64,000 nt of DNA from assembly GCA_011523945.1 (NCBI GenBank), contig WTFU01000206.1:16451-80450 (forward strand), written 5' to 3'. This stretch comes from Mariniblastus sp. (GTDB lineage: Bacteria > Planctomycetota > Planctomycetia > Pirellulales > Pirellulaceae). The translations under genes were made by a program, and so were the position numbers. This document shows, in pieces, positions 53,432-63,703 of this stretch. Numbering within the stretch: the stretch's first letter is position 1; each line of letters starts with the position of its first letter. The notes under the pieces are model-generated. The model worked only from the letters and a program-made list of their open reading frames with translations, was not told the origin of the DNA and did not search any database.

Positions 53432-56400
53432 CTACTCGATGAAACTTTTCAGCAGCACCGCCCGATCGACATTATGATTTTCACCGGGTTCAAAAGAAAC
53501 CGGTATCGATCGATCAAGCAGAAAAAACCCGCGAGACCGGTACACATCGCCAATCTGACTTCCCGCCTCAACGCCTCTTCCTTTGTTCGATTTTAATTCA
53601 CCGTTGGCGTCGGTTTCAAAATAACCAACCGTGATCCAAATGGCAAAAACGCTCGACCTGGATGTCACGAGGTTCCCCAACCGCTGACGCATGTCGTTTC
53701 TAAAATAGGCGGAGCGCTGATCAAAATTAGAATTGAAAAAATCGAACGCAGGTAATTCCGAATCGGAATTTGAATAATCACCACTTGGTAATCGAAATAA
53801 TCCACATTGACTTGGCATCACCTCATACCCACTGGGAGTGTGATTCGCTGCAACGGCTGGACGAAACGGATTCCGAAATTCATCTGTCGCTCCGCCATCT
53901 CGTGATCTCACCCAATTATCAAACTTGAGATCAGTCGAATACCCCCCCATCACACTATTCCACACTTCCGAGTCTAAAACAGTATTGATATTTACTTTAC
54001 CTGGATAGCGATAATTCGAAATTCGATCAAAGGGCGCAGCCAATCCAAACGAGATCTCATGGTCAGCATCAGCAAAAGTGGTCGGATTCACATACGTTTC
54101 TGTTCCGGTGAACCGTGAGGGGACTTCTACAAAATCGAGAACGCGATGCAAACCTGGACCAAAAAAACTCCCCTTCACTTGATCTGCGTAGAAATTCAAC
54201 AAATGCGGATACTGGGAAGCATAACTCTGACATTCAACATTGGGAAAGTCGGACTTAAAATCATCCAGCTGCATTGGTTTAAAAACATCTCGACGGTTGC
54301 CGTCGTAAGCATCGACTGGCATATCAAAGACCCGTGTCATCCAATAACTTGACGTAAATGGCACATTGACCAATTCAAGCTGGCTAACGTACGGACGGTT
54401 ACTCCACGTCAACCAGCAAAAAGGTTCTTTATTACGATCAAATTTTAAATCTTCAGAATCACGATAAGCCGCATTCAAGCCGCCAAGCGATTCGAGCAAA
54501 TTCCAACTCAGCACATGACTGTCGAGAAGATTGAAAAAGTTATCACAATCTTCAGGCTTGGGATATTTATCCAGCCCCTGCAGTCCATCGTGATCACTTT
54601 TAAACAACAGTCGATTGCGTTCCGTGGATTGACCGTAGTCGCCTGCGCTTCCCCGGCGCTCGTGAGTACCAAACCGCATCGCCCCGAGTTCTTCATTCAT
54701 ATTCGGGTCTGGATTAGCAGAATTGACATTCACGCCATTGAACGCAAACAGATCAATGGAGCAAGTGTCGATTGTCCGATAGGGATTCGAGGTTTTATTA
54801 AAGGCAAGCAAGGGGTTGGCTAAGCGTTGCAGGTGGACGACGCGGTAAGGCTTACGCTGATCGGCGTCGGCATCCGCAAGACCATCGTGCTGCAGATACT
54901 TTTCGTAGTGATCTGGATCGAGCCGCTTATCGATGGGCTCATCAAACGCATAGTCGACTGGCGTTCCCGGTGTCGTCACGTTCTCGGTAAATTTCAGTCC
55001 ATCCGCAATAGGCTCGAGACTAATAGGTGCCCCACCGGCAATCGTGCCGACGCCCGTCAATCCCGCGTACCCATCAATCGGATCGCTTACGCCAAGCTCC
55101 CGCTCCCAGCCGCCATCGTTTAAACCGATTGGCAAATTGACTGCGGAACGAGTAAACTTTTTCATCTCCGAATCAACGGGGTCCCATTGTACAATTTCGA
55201 TCTGCTCGTTCGCCGGATCTAAACTTATTCGGCGAGTCATATTCTGCAGTTCATCGGCCTCCAGTGCCTCGGGGGTGATTCTCCTGCCAAAATAATTATC
55301 AAACCTCTGCCCAACTTTTTGCCCTGCGGTTCCAACGACCGCATAACGTCCGGGACCTACGAAACCGGCTTTGATGTCATCCTCGGGGAAATAAACCTCC
55401 GGACCGACATCAACGGTAAACGACGGACGTTTGAAATAAATTCTCCGCACCGGCGTGATCGACTTACCGTTCGGATTACGTGACGCATCATCAGGATCAA
55501 GTGTTTCCTCATCTGTCTCGGTAACTACCAGTCGCCATACAGGGCTTGTGCCGTCCGGGGAAGTTTTTTGCAAATCGACACCGTTCAATCCTGCGTCGTA
55601 AAGTTCTCGCGGTCGAACTTGATTTGCATCGTTCATGACCCACGGATTGTACAGTTCAAAAAATGCAGACACTTTTGGAACCAAGTGACTGTCAAAATCT
55701 TCCCCGGGTTGATCCTGAGTGTAAGCTGCCGTCTCACCCTCAACGACATCTTCCTGTGCGAGATTCTGCGTTCTGCGATCATGGGTCGCGAACGTTTCAG
55801 TAATCAGCAACTCGGGACGCTCGGCTCCCCAAACAACAAACCGCATATCTGGTGCAATGCCATTGTCAGGAGCAAATATACTTCCGTCCACATCCCAACC
55901 GTCCCATGGATTCAAATCGAACACAAAGGGGGTCATGATGGAATCTCGGTCGCGGAAATCAACGACGTTAGCCGCCCACTGCGCAATGACCTTTCTAAAT
56001 CCAATCAAATCATTGGAATCCGTTTTCCCATCTTCATTAAAATCGTACCAATCAGATACGTTGGCGACTCCGTCCCCGTTGCGGTCGATTTTTTCGGTAT
56101 TCAACAAGGTAACCACATAGAGGTGCCTCGCAAATCGAATCCTCGCAAATAGGCTGTCCGGATCTCCCGTAACAACCGAGTCGTTGTCGTGATCGAACAA
56201 CACCGTCGCGCCGCTGGGATGTTTCAAGGAATCAACTTCACCCATTTCATCCGTTACGCCGTTACCATTATTATCAATCCCGTCGCCAAATGGTCGGTTC
56301 ACGTTCATCGGCAATCCGCGAAACACTTCCGGCGGCAGCATCAAAGACAACTGCTGGTCATTCCCAAGAATCTTTGCAAGTTTTATCGGCAGATTTTCAA

Positions 56401-58108
56401 AACTGGCGGGGACCTCAAAACTGTGGGTGCCTACCGAATGACGATGCCTGCTGTTAGGAGACAAACCAAGATTAATCAAACGAGGTGACAGGGTTTTTGA
56501 ATCAACATCGAATGGGCGCAACAACCTCTCAAGATCTTTCGCCGAATAGGGGAAGTCAGCACTTCCCGTTTCTGCTCCTGTTGAATCCGTTGCCGCGAAA
56601 GACATCTCATAGGGCGAATCAAGCAACTCAGTCTTCAGAAACGAGAAAGCAACATCGGAAACAGGCAAACCAATCGCAACTTCGGGATCCGAAATGTCAC
56701 GTATTTCGGGATACCCAATCGAGAATCGACCAAAAACATCCATCGCTGAACCAAAATGCCCGTCAACGGTACCGGGAATTGCTGCTCCAAACCCCACATT
56801 GGGATACCCAAACAACTTGTATTCCGACCAGCGATCGCGACTATCGGCGTCTCCCGGGAGACCATCACTTCCATAACGATTCAACATGACCGACTCAGCA
56901 TTGGAAACGAGGTTATCAATCCGAACCTCTGGTGGGCCATATCCCTGGCCTCTTTTCGGGGCAGTCGCGTCAGGTAGTAAAGGAATTGACCGCATCTGCT
57001 CCTTCCCCGGAAGCTGCGTTAGGTTACCATGAGCATTGAGGTTAATCCGACCATCAAGATCGACCACTAAATAAGAAACCAACGGCTTTACAACTACGCC
57101 GTCACCTCGGGTTTCCCGGGGCAAACCAATATCCATCCAAATTCCGTCGACCTCTCCGTCGTTGTTGTTATCAACCGAAACCCCATCACCATTTGGGCCT
57201 CCATTTTTGATAGCACGGAAATCACCGCGAGCATCTGATAATAAATTTGGACGATGGAAACTGGCATGTTTCAGCGTACCGTCCGGATTAATACCGGCAA
57301 GAAACATGTTCTGGAAATCGAAAGTATCATAAGGCTCATTCGGAGCACGGGAATTCGCATCACCTTCAGCAGAAAAATACCCTCCATCACTCACCAGTTG
57401 TGACCAAGAGCGACCGACGCGATTTGGTTGCAGCGCATTTCTACCAATCGCAGGACTCCCAATGCGAGCGTTTGGACGAAATTCACCCGCTCCCGTTCCT
57501 GAAAATGGTCGACCATTAATTACAACGCGACGATTCACTAACTGCGACTTAGCGTCGGTCACATTAAACCGTGAATCGATTTGACTTGGCAAAACAATAA
57601 AAGTGTGCTCACCGTCAGCGACCTGATGATCTACGATTCGCGCGGTTAGCCCCCGTGCAGGCCCCGACACAACTCCAATTAACAACCCTGTCATCGATCC
57701 GCTCACCGACTCCGGGATAAACCTCTCTCCGTCAATTAATCGCGTGGCATCGCCGTTCAAAGTCAGCACTACAAAATGCTCACTACTGTCAGCCTCCGCA
57801 TCGGCGACGGTCGCTGAAATTCCGTAACCGTACATATCCGCAAGTAAACTGTGTCCCCGAAGCGGCGAACTTGAATCGGCCAATGCAGGACCTCTTACCA
57901 AATCATAAAACGCTCGCTCGAGCGTTGCCTGGCGGTCTTTGTCATGAATATGCTTGGTTGATCGTTTTCTGGCAGCCCGAAAATAATCGTTGGAAACCAA
58001 AACGAATGTCGTTCCCATCAACAAAAACAAAACAATCATGGTTACCACAAAGATCAAAGTGATCCCGCGGCGAGGCGTGCTGGAGATTTTGGACGAATCA
58101 AGTCTCAT
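53432..58108 (-). CDS. Giant pilin-like secreted protein, function unknown
   Basis: 1558 residues. The N-terminus has a basic leader and a hydrophobic helix (residues about 15-38, GITLIFVVTMIVLFLLMGTT) that resemble the type IV pilin-like or PilX/GspK-type start. The rest is secreted and Asp/Asn/Gly-rich. Near residue 700 two calcium-loop (dockerin-like) repeats occur: DRNGDGVANVSDW and DFNEDGKTDSNDL; other DxNxDG-type loops are DNNNDGEVDG and DNNGNGVTDE. PEVRIDNLVSNAESVMLNRY is a typical interior stretch. Such proteins appear in planctomycetes but I know no function; a pseudopilus tip or surface-layer role is only a guess. The ATG starts directly before the pilin-like leader. It converges with folP and diverges from the exopolysaccharide cluster. 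Confidence 0.8.
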   Translation of the reverse strand: MRLDSSKISSTPRRGITLIFVVTMIVLFLLMGTTFVLVSNDYFRAARKRSTKHIHDKDRQATLERAFYDLVRGPALADSSSPLRGHSLLADMYGYGISATVADAEADSSEHFVVLTLNGDATRLIDGERFIPESVSGSMTGLLIGVVSGPARGLTARIVDHQVADGEHTFIVLPSQIDSRFNVTDAKSQLVNRRVVINGRPFSGTGAGEFRPNARIGSPAIGRNALQPNRVGRSWSQLVSDGGYFSAEGDANSRAPNEPYDTFDFQNMFLAGINPDGTLKHASFHRPNLLSDARGDFRAIKNGGPNGDGVSVDNNNDGEVDGIWMDIGLPRETRGDGVVVKPLVSYLVVDLDGRINLNAHGNLTQLPGKEQMRSIPLLPDATAPKRGQGYGPPEVRIDNLVSNAESVMLNRYGSDGLPGDADSRDRWSEYKLFGYPNVGFGAAIPGTVDGHFGSAMDVFGRFSIGYPEIRDISDPEVAIGLPVSDVAFSFLKTELLDSPYEMSFAATDSTGAETGSADFPYSAKDLERLLRPFDVDSKTLSPRLINLGLSPNSRHRHSVGTHSFEVPASFENLPIKLAKILGNDQQLSLMLPPEVFRGLPMNVNRPFGDGIDNNGNGVTDEMGEVDSLKHPSGATVLFDHDNDSVVTGDPDSLFARIRFARHLYVVTLLNTEKIDRNGDGVANVSDWYDFNEDGKTDSNDLIGFRKVIAQWAANVVDFRDRDSIMTPFVFDLNPWDGWDVDGSIFAPDNGIAPDMRFVVWGAERPELLITETFATHDRRTQNLAQEDVVEGETAAYTQDQPGEDFDSHLVPKVSAFFELYNPWVMNDANQVRPRELYDAGLNGVDLQKTSPDGTSPVWRLVVTETDEETLDPDDASRNPNGKSITPVRRIYFKRPSFTVDVGPEVYFPEDDIKAGFVGPGRYAVVGTAGQKVGQRFDNYFGRRITPEALEADELQNMTRRISLDPANEQIEIVQWDPVDSEMKKFTRSAVNLPIGLNDGGWERELGVSDPIDGYAGLTGVGTIAGGAPISLEPIADGLKFTENVTTPGTPVDYAFDEPIDKRLDPDHYEKYLQHDGLADADADQRKPYRVVHLQRLANPLLAFNKTSNPYRTIDTCSIDLFAFNGVNVNSANPDPNMNEELGAMRFGTHERRGSAGDYGQSTERNRLLFKSDHDGLQGLDKYPKPEDCDNFFNLLDSHVLSWNLLESLGGLNAAYRDSEDLKFDRNKEPFCWLTWSNRPYVSQLELVNVPFTSSYWMTRVFDMPVDAYDGNRRDVFKPMQLDDFKSDFPNVECQSYASQYPHLLNFYADQVKGSFFGPGLHRVLDFVEVPSRFTGTETYVNPTTFADADHEISFGLAAPFDRISNYRYPGKVNINTVLDSEVWNSVMGGYSTDLKFDNWVRSRDGGATDEFRNPFRPAVAANHTPSGYEVMPSQCGLFRLPSGDYSNSDSELPAFDFFNSNFDQRSAYFRNDMRQRLGNLVTSRSSVFAIWITVGYFETDANGELKSNKGRGVEAGSQIGDVYRSRGFFLLDRSIPVSFEPGENHNVDRAVLLKSFIE

Positions 58109-58816
58109 GATAGTTCTTGACGCAAAGACATTTTCGGCGTGTGTCTAAACTGATTATCGGAATACGAGAGGGCTCGAGGCGGCATTATTTCCAAAGCCTT
58201 ATTGAGTCGGCTGAATTCACCTCACACGACCGCGTTCTTTTAGCTAACCAATATTTTCGGCAATCTAAACAGCGATAGCATTGCCGAGCAACGAACAATC
58301 CGTCGCCGGACGAGATTCGGTTCAAAATGGGCTTGGTTACTGCCGGAATTATTTGCAAAGCATTAATTAAAGGCAAATACCATCCACCGCTCATCACTTT
58401 TATCTTGAAAAAACCACGGCTTAATCTACTCAACTCTCGCCCCGGCTTTGGCGACTAGGTTCGATCACACACCCAATCGGCAACCAGCCAGCCATTATGA
58501 GGGGTGTACTAAAAAACCTGCCGTCGACCTCCGCATCTCGCTTTATCGAGAACCTCTTCCTCTCAATTTGTATTCAAAACGGTCACCTTATTCGATGCCG
58601 AATGGGATTGCAGTTCACCAATCCCGACAATCGTCAAAATCGTTACAACCCGTTCGACATCCCTGTAACCCATTGGCCCTGAAATCGATAAAACCGAAAA
58701 TTCCGAACAAAATTAGCTCCTCGATTTAAACGCTCTAACTAGCATGGAAAGGCGACTTTTCACCGTCAGTACTTTTCTGTTTTCAACTTTGATTTTCTCC
58801 AGCGAGAAGTAATTCC
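58109..58816. other. Long divergent intergenic region before the exopolysaccharide genes
   Basis: A 708-base spacer between the giant pilin-like gene and the exopolysaccharide cluster. It should carry promoters on both sides. I see no riboswitch, tRNA, terminator or palindrome. The open frames 58185-58433 and 58448-58729 lack protein-like composition; a small unnoticed RNA cannot be excluded. Confidence 0.4.
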
Positions 58817-60373
58817 ATGTTTGAGGAACACTCAACACTCGGCTCAACCGACATGTTGCGAGTCTTGGCTCGGCATGCTTTTAAGGCGATTATCGTATTT
58901 TCGTTAATCGTTGCCGCAACCATTGCCTGGATCCTCCTGACTCCAAAAAAATACGAATCGGTCGCGAAAATTTACGTCCGCCTCGGTCGCGAAAGCACAA
59001 CGCTCGATCCATCAGCAACAACTGGACAGACCGTCAACATTCAGAAATCTCTTGATTCCGAAATCAACTCAATGCTTCAAATTCTTGGAAGCCACGAGAC
59101 GGTCAAACGGGTCGTCAACGATATTGGTCCAGATGCGATATTAGCCAACTCTATTTCATCCAATGGAGCGCCTGCGAAAAAGGAAACACCAACATGGAGT
59201 TTGAAAGATTGGATTTCAGATCTAAAAGGAAAGATCATCAAGAATGAATTCTCACCAACCAAAACAGAAACTGCCATCAAACTGCTCCGTGAACGGTCTA
59301 GTTTCAGCGCTCCCAAAGACTCCAATGTCCTAAAAATAATCTGTCAGGCTGGACACCCAGAACTCGCCAGAAAAATTTCCGCATCCTGGGCATCAGCCTT
59401 TGTCGAGGAGCATCTCCGCGTTACTCGCACCAACGGTTCCCTATCATTCTTCTCGGATCAAGTTGAAAAAAACAAATCGAGACTAAGTGAGGTCCAACGC
59501 GAACTTCGGGATGCCAAATCGAAAGCAGGGTTGGTTTCCATAGAAGGTCAACGAAAAATCCTTGAAGATCAAGCCAACTCAATCAAGACCCGACTCTCCA
59601 CCAGTCTTGCTTCGCTCGCCTCCACCGAAGCGAAGCTCAAATCTATCGAACTGATTCTCAAAGCCGAACCGGAACGAATTGAGAATGACCAAAAAACAGC
59701 CATTCCGAATGGCTGGTATGAACTGCGAAATAAACTATTCGACCTTGAAAATCAAGAAAACAGATTAAAGGCGAACAAGTCTGAGTTACATCCGGAAGTC
59801 ATCGCGATCACAGGGCAACGCAAAGCGCTCGAAAAGATCCTCGACAACATGACACAGGTCACGTCGGAATCAACGAGCAGTCCCAATCCAACGCTCCTGC
59901 TATTTCGACAGTCGAAACTCAATGAACAAGCTCTGGCATCGGCGCTTAAAGCCGAAACCAAAGCGCTCGAAGCGCAATCCGCTCAAAATCTATTAGAGAT
60001 CGATCGGCTCAACGCCAACGAAGTTATCATTCAGGCACTCGAACGAAAAAGTCTTAGCTTAGAAACCATTTATCTTGCCAGTGTCGCGAGTCGCGAGCAG
60101 TCTGCAATCCTTGAAGGCCTCGAGCTTGCCAATATCTCCAGCGTGAGCCTGCTACAGAATGCAAGTTACAGTTCTCAGCCCACTGGCATTGGGCGACTAA
60201 ATAAACTTGTAATGGGAACTGCGTTGGCAATATTCGCAGCATTGTTTTTCATTTTCATCTGTGAGTATTTTGATCGCTCCTTCGTTACACCCGAACAAGT
60301 GGAACAGTCTCTGTCAATTCCAGTCGTCGCCTCTATTCCTCAAGACCGTCGCCAAACGGTGGAGGTAAATTAA
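58817..60373 (+). CDS. GumC/Wzz-type exopolysaccharide chain-length protein
   Basis: Polysaccharide co-polymerase of 518 residues that sets chain length or links export to the polymerase. A first membrane helix (about residues 27-46, AIIVFSLIVAATIAWILL) is followed by the Wzz segment PKKYESVAKIYVRLGRE. A long coiled coil fills about 200-430 (EKNKSRLSEVQRELRDAKSK, then LEKILDNMTQ). The second helix lies near 460-482 (LVMGTALAIFAALFFIFIC). The C-terminal SFVTPEQVEQSLSIPVVASI is the usual junction to a kinase domain, which here is a separate gene two bases downstream. An ATG with GAGAAG upstream starts it. Confidence 0.92.
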   Translation: MFEEHSTLGSTDMLRVLARHAFKAIIVFSLIVAATIAWILLTPKKYESVAKIYVRLGRESTTLDPSATTGQTVNIQKSLDSEINSMLQILGSHETVKRVVNDIGPDAILANSISSNGAPAKKETPTWSLKDWISDLKGKIIKNEFSPTKTETAIKLLRERSSFSAPKDSNVLKIICQAGHPELARKISASWASAFVEEHLRVTRTNGSLSFFSDQVEKNKSRLSEVQRELRDAKSKAGLVSIEGQRKILEDQANSIKTRLSTSLASLASTEAKLKSIELILKAEPERIENDQKTAIPNGWYELRNKLFDLENQENRLKANKSELHPEVIAITGQRKALEKILDNMTQVTSESTSSPNPTLLLFRQSKLNEQALASALKAETKALEAQSAQNLLEIDRLNANEVIIQALERKSLSLETIYLASVASREQSAILEGLELANISSVSLLQNASYSSQPTGIGRLNKLVMGTALAIFAALFFIFICEYFDRSFVTPEQVEQSLSIPVVASIPQDRRQTVEVN

Positions 60374-60375
60374 CC

Positions 60376-61164
60376 ATGGCTTTGACACCGTCACTCGAAG
60401 AAACTTTATCTCGGCCTCTTGTCTTAAGAGATCGTGAGCATATCGCGAGTCCCCAGTACATCGAAATCATCGACCACTTGCGAAAGTGTGGATTTGGTTG
60501 TCACGATAAAAAAACACTTGGGATCACCAGTGCTGCCTCAGGTGACGGGGTCACCACGATTGCATGCAACCTTGCCCTGCATCTTGCCTTTTTCACTAAC
60601 TGCCGAGTGGTCGTGGTTGACGCCAACTATTCCTCACCACGGCTTCATCGAATCTTTGGCATTAGCTTAAAACCGGGACTTGCCGACCTTTTAACTGAAA
60701 CTGCAATGGAGTCGGAGTGCATTCATGAGTTAGCAACCGGGGACTCTCGAACGCTACCTCGCGGTCTTCGCAGGAGAATCGATCGCCTTTCAAATAACTC
60801 GGGTAATTCGCTTTTAAGCAACCTCGCTCCAGCGACTTTTGGACTTTCCGTTTTACCTGCTGGAGAACCGAATCAAGATGCACTTCAAGCGCTAAACACT
60901 CAAAACGATTTTATCGAAACTGTTCAATCCGAATTTGACATCGTCATTGTTGACCTCCCTCCGATTCTTGCGCCAAGAAAAACCACCGTAAATCTTGCAT
61001 CGCTCGACGGCAATTTATTCGTCATCCAAGCAGAACAAACAACCGATCAAATAACGCGAAAAAGTCTACACGCGATCCAACAACGGGGCGGAGAACTTAC
61101 AGGAGTTGTCCTTAATCGGTTCCGAAGACGTTTTTCGCGGCGAAACCTGACTGCTTCCCGTTGA
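60376..61164 (+). CDS. BY-kinase-like (CpsD/CapB) ATPase with degenerate Walker A
   Basis: 262 residues in the P-loop family of bacterial tyrosine kinases that partner GumC/Wzz proteins. LGITSAASGDGVTTIACNLA aligns with the normal GEGKST loop, but the lysine is replaced by valine (GTC codon at 60550-60552, residue 59). Walker A' VVVVDANYSSPRLH and Walker B IVIVDLPPI remain. A tyrosine-rich tail for autophosphorylation is missing; the end is basic (RFRRRFSRRN). It is therefore probably a pseudokinase that still binds its membrane partner. It follows that gene by two bases. Confidence 0.87.
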   Translation: MALTPSLEETLSRPLVLRDREHIASPQYIEIIDHLRKCGFGCHDKKTLGITSAASGDGVTTIACNLALHLAFFTNCRVVVVDANYSSPRLHRIFGISLKPGLADLLTETAMESECIHELATGDSRTLPRGLRRRIDRLSNNSGNSLLSNLAPATFGLSVLPAGEPNQDALQALNTQNDFIETVQSEFDIVIVDLPPILAPRKTTVNLASLDGNLFVIQAEQTTDQITRKSLHAIQQRGGELTGVVLNRFRRRFSRRNLTASR

Positions 61165-61227
61165 ACGGGATACCGCAATGAGAGACTTCAAAACCGCCTC
61201 TCGCCGTTGCACTGACAATTTAAACCG

Positions 61228-61947
61228 ATGCGAAAGATAAACGTGACCTGTCACCGAAAGGGACGGAGTCCGCGCAGACCAATGACCGCCAAGCCTATCG
61301 TTATTCCAACTAAATTGAATCCTATTCCAGTCTGGAAACGAGGGATTGACCTATGTGGTGCCACGATTGGGCTAACCCTCCTCTCTCCATTATTTATTGT
61401 CGTTGCGGTCCACATCAAGATTTTCTCGCCCGGTCCAGTGTTTTTTAGACACCAGCGATACGGCTACCTTGGACAGCCAATATTTGTTTGGAAATTTCGG
61501 TCTATGCACATTCATACGAACCCCGAAGTTCATCAAAAGCATGTCCTTGGATTGACCAGCGACGATGCACAACTGAAAAAAATTAACAACGACGCCGATT
61601 TAATTTTCCTTGGAAAATGGCTGCGATGTACCGCCATTGACGAGCTTCCGCAATTAATCAACGTGCTCAAGGGCCAGATGAGTCTGGTCGGCCCCCGCCC
61701 GGATGTGATTCCCGTTGATCAATATCGCGAATGGCAACGAATTCGCTTCGTTGTTCTCCCCGGCCTAACCGGCCTTTGGCAGGTAAGTGGCAAAAACAAC
61801 ACGACGTTCAATGAAATGAACCAACTGGATGCAGATTACGTCCAGCGACGCTCCATTTGGCTGGACACAAAAATAATGGCAATGACCATCCCCTCAATTA
61901 TTCAACTGGTGCTGCAGAGTTACTCTGAAACCGAACCCAATTCATAA
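61228..61947 (+). CDS. Polyprenyl-phosphate sugar-1-phosphate transferase
   Basis: Starts repeat-unit assembly by moving a sugar phosphate from a nucleotide sugar to undecaprenyl phosphate. The 239 residues hold the membrane segment IDLCGATIGLTLLSPLFIVV (about 40-62), then GPVFFRHQRYGYLGQPIFVW and KFRSMH, DELPQLINVLKGQMSLVGPR and PGLTGLWQVSGKNN with the family's key residues. Only the catalytic (PglC/WcaJ C-terminal) domain is present, not the long N-terminal membrane part. Start at 61228 or the ATG at 61282; the latter would leave fewer leader residues. Confidence 0.92.
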   Translation: MRKINVTCHRKGRSPRRPMTAKPIVIPTKLNPIPVWKRGIDLCGATIGLTLLSPLFIVVAVHIKIFSPGPVFFRHQRYGYLGQPIFVWKFRSMHIHTNPEVHQKHVLGLTSDDAQLKKINNDADLIFLGKWLRCTAIDELPQLINVLKGQMSLVGPRPDVIPVDQYREWQRIRFVVLPGLTGLWQVSGKNNTTFNEMNQLDADYVQRRSIWLDTKIMAMTIPSIIQLVLQSYSETEPNS

Positions 61948-61975
61948 AAATGCTTACTCTTCGAAAGTTAAATCC

Positions 61976-63067
61976 ATGATTCATTCCCACGATCCCCGTC
62001 AACTGAGAATCGGTATCGTTGGACTTGGTTACTGGGGGCCTAATCTTGCTCGCGTCTTAAACAGTTTAGACAACTGCGTGGTAACTGCTCTCTGTGATCG
62101 GGATCCAGATCGACTGCAAGCCTTTGGTCGAAAATACCCATTGGCCCTTACCAGCATCGACGCTACCGAAATCATGACCACCGATCACGTCGACGCAATC
62201 ATCATTTCAACACCGACAAAAACCCACTTTCAATTGGCAAAACTGGCACTGACCAATGGAGTTCATACTTTTGTAGAAAAGCCACTTGCGACCTCGACCG
62301 CTGAGTGCGACTGCTTAATCGACCTCGCAGACACCAAAAATTTAAAGTTGTTCGTTGGGCATATTTTTCTTCATTCAGCCCCCGTAGCGAAACTCAAGGA
62401 AATGGTGCTGAACGACGAATTCGGGGAAATCTACTACATGAGTTCAACTCGCCTGAATCTTGGGCCAGTACGCTATGACGTGAGCGCACTTTGGGATTTA
62501 GCACCCCATGACATCTCAATCATGCTCGAACTAATGGGAGCCCCCGTGGCGGTCAATTGTTCCGGACTTGCGTACCTCAACCCGTTGAACCACGACGTCT
62601 GCACTCTCAATATTCACTTCGAAGACAACCGGATGGGCATTATTCACGTCAGCTGGTTAGATCCTCACAAGAAACGGGAAATGACGGTAGTCGGTAGTAA
62701 AAAAATGGCAATCTACAACGATATCGAGTCGTTGGAAAAAATAAAAATCTATGACAATGGTGTTGAATTCGAAGATCTTTCTCACAGAGACGACACAACC
62801 TATGCAGACTTTCGCGTCAGCTATCGGTACGGCGATATACACTCTCCCCGAATCAATGAGGTCGAGCCATTAAAAGCTGAGCTCATGGATTTTATCGACT
62901 GCATTATTGCCAACAAACAACCAAAAACTGACGGACGAAACGGAAGAGATGTTGTTCAGGTACTTGAGGCCGCTGAACTGTCATTAAATCAAAAATTAGG
63001 TGATGTCCAACTCTCAACTTTAAAACGAGCCGACACCGTCAAAGAAATGAAATTGGTTAAAAAATGA
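61976..63067 (+). CDS. Gfo/Idh/MocA-type sugar oxidoreductase, WbpB-like
   Basis: NAD-dependent oxidoreductase of 363 residues. The Rossmann GIVGLGYWGPNLARVLNSL and AIIISTPTKTHFQLAKLAL lie near residues 13-95, EKPLA near 102-106, and the substrate-side LNLGPVRYDVSALWDLAPHD near 165. In the Pseudomonas O-antigen route, WbpB oxidises UDP-GlcNAcA to the 3-keto sugar. The two genes that follow match the later steps (transaminase and acetyltransferase), so this role is a good inference. It overlaps the next gene by four bases (ATGA). Confidence 0.9.
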   Translation: MIHSHDPRQLRIGIVGLGYWGPNLARVLNSLDNCVVTALCDRDPDRLQAFGRKYPLALTSIDATEIMTTDHVDAIIISTPTKTHFQLAKLALTNGVHTFVEKPLATSTAECDCLIDLADTKNLKLFVGHIFLHSAPVAKLKEMVLNDEFGEIYYMSSTRLNLGPVRYDVSALWDLAPHDISIMLELMGAPVAVNCSGLAYLNPLNHDVCTLNIHFEDNRMGIIHVSWLDPHKKREMTVVGSKKMAIYNDIESLEKIKIYDNGVEFEDLSHRDDTTYADFRVSYRYGDIHSPRINEVEPLKAELMDFIDCIIANKQPKTDGRNGRDVVQVLEAAELSLNQKLGDVQLSTLKRADTVKEMKLVKK

Positions 63068-63648
63068 TGGGCTCAAACCAAGTGCACCCTCTAGCACTCG
63101 TGGAATGCGAAACCATCGGTCAAGGCTCTCGAATCTGGGCGTTCGCCCATGTGATGAAAGGGGCGTCACTCGGGAATGACTGCAACGTTGGTGATCACGC
63201 CTTTCTCGAAACGGGCAGCTGGGTTGGTAACAACGTCACCATCAAGAACCATGTTTGCATTTGGGAAGGCATTGTCATTGAAGACGATGTTTTTCTCGGC
63301 CCCCACGTGGTGTTTACGAATGACAAATACCCTCGCTCACCAAGAATGAGCAGGACAGCAAGTCGATACCAGCAAAAAGAAAACTGGCTTGAACGAACCG
63401 TTGTCGAACGAGGCAGTTCGATCGGTGCGAATTCTACCATTATGCCAGGCATTACCCTTGGCGCTTACAGCATGATTGCCGCGGGATCGATCGTCACCCG
63501 CGACGTAGAACCACATGCTCTCATGGCCGGCTCCCCGGCGAAACGCGTTGGAACTGTCTGCTTTTGCGGATTGAAAACGCCGCCCAATCCAGGGCCAACA
63601 TGCCCCAATTGCAATGCGAAAATCTCTGATTTCATGCGAAATGATTAA
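63064..63648 (+). CDS. WbpD-like sugar N-acetyltransferase with C-terminal zinc ribbon
   Basis: 194 residues of the left-handed beta-helix acyltransferase type. Hexapeptide repeats are seen through the middle (IGQGSRIWAFAHVMKGASLG, VGDHAFLETGSWVG, IEDDVFLGPHVVFTND and IGANSTIMPGITLGAYSMIA). The C-terminus has four cysteines, CFCGLKT then CPNCNAK, as a zinc ribbon. It should acetylate the 3-amino group of the UDP-sugar made by the neighbours. The ATG overlaps the preceding stop. Confidence 0.92.
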   Translation: MMGSNQVHPLALVECETIGQGSRIWAFAHVMKGASLGNDCNVGDHAFLETGSWVGNNVTIKNHVCIWEGIVIEDDVFLGPHVVFTNDKYPRSPRMSRTASRYQQKENWLERTVVERGSSIGANSTIMPGITLGAYSMIAAGSIVTRDVEPHALMAGSPAKRVGTVCFCGLKTPPNPGPTCPNCNAKISDFMRND

Positions 63649-63703
63649 TGGACGCAATCAAGATCTACAACTTTGAAACGACACCTAAGAAAGTACTAAA
63701 CAA

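Noticed and set aside
58185..58729. Two open frames in the gap before the exopolysaccharide cluster
   Set aside because: Neither has conserved-looking blocks, and the start contexts are poor.
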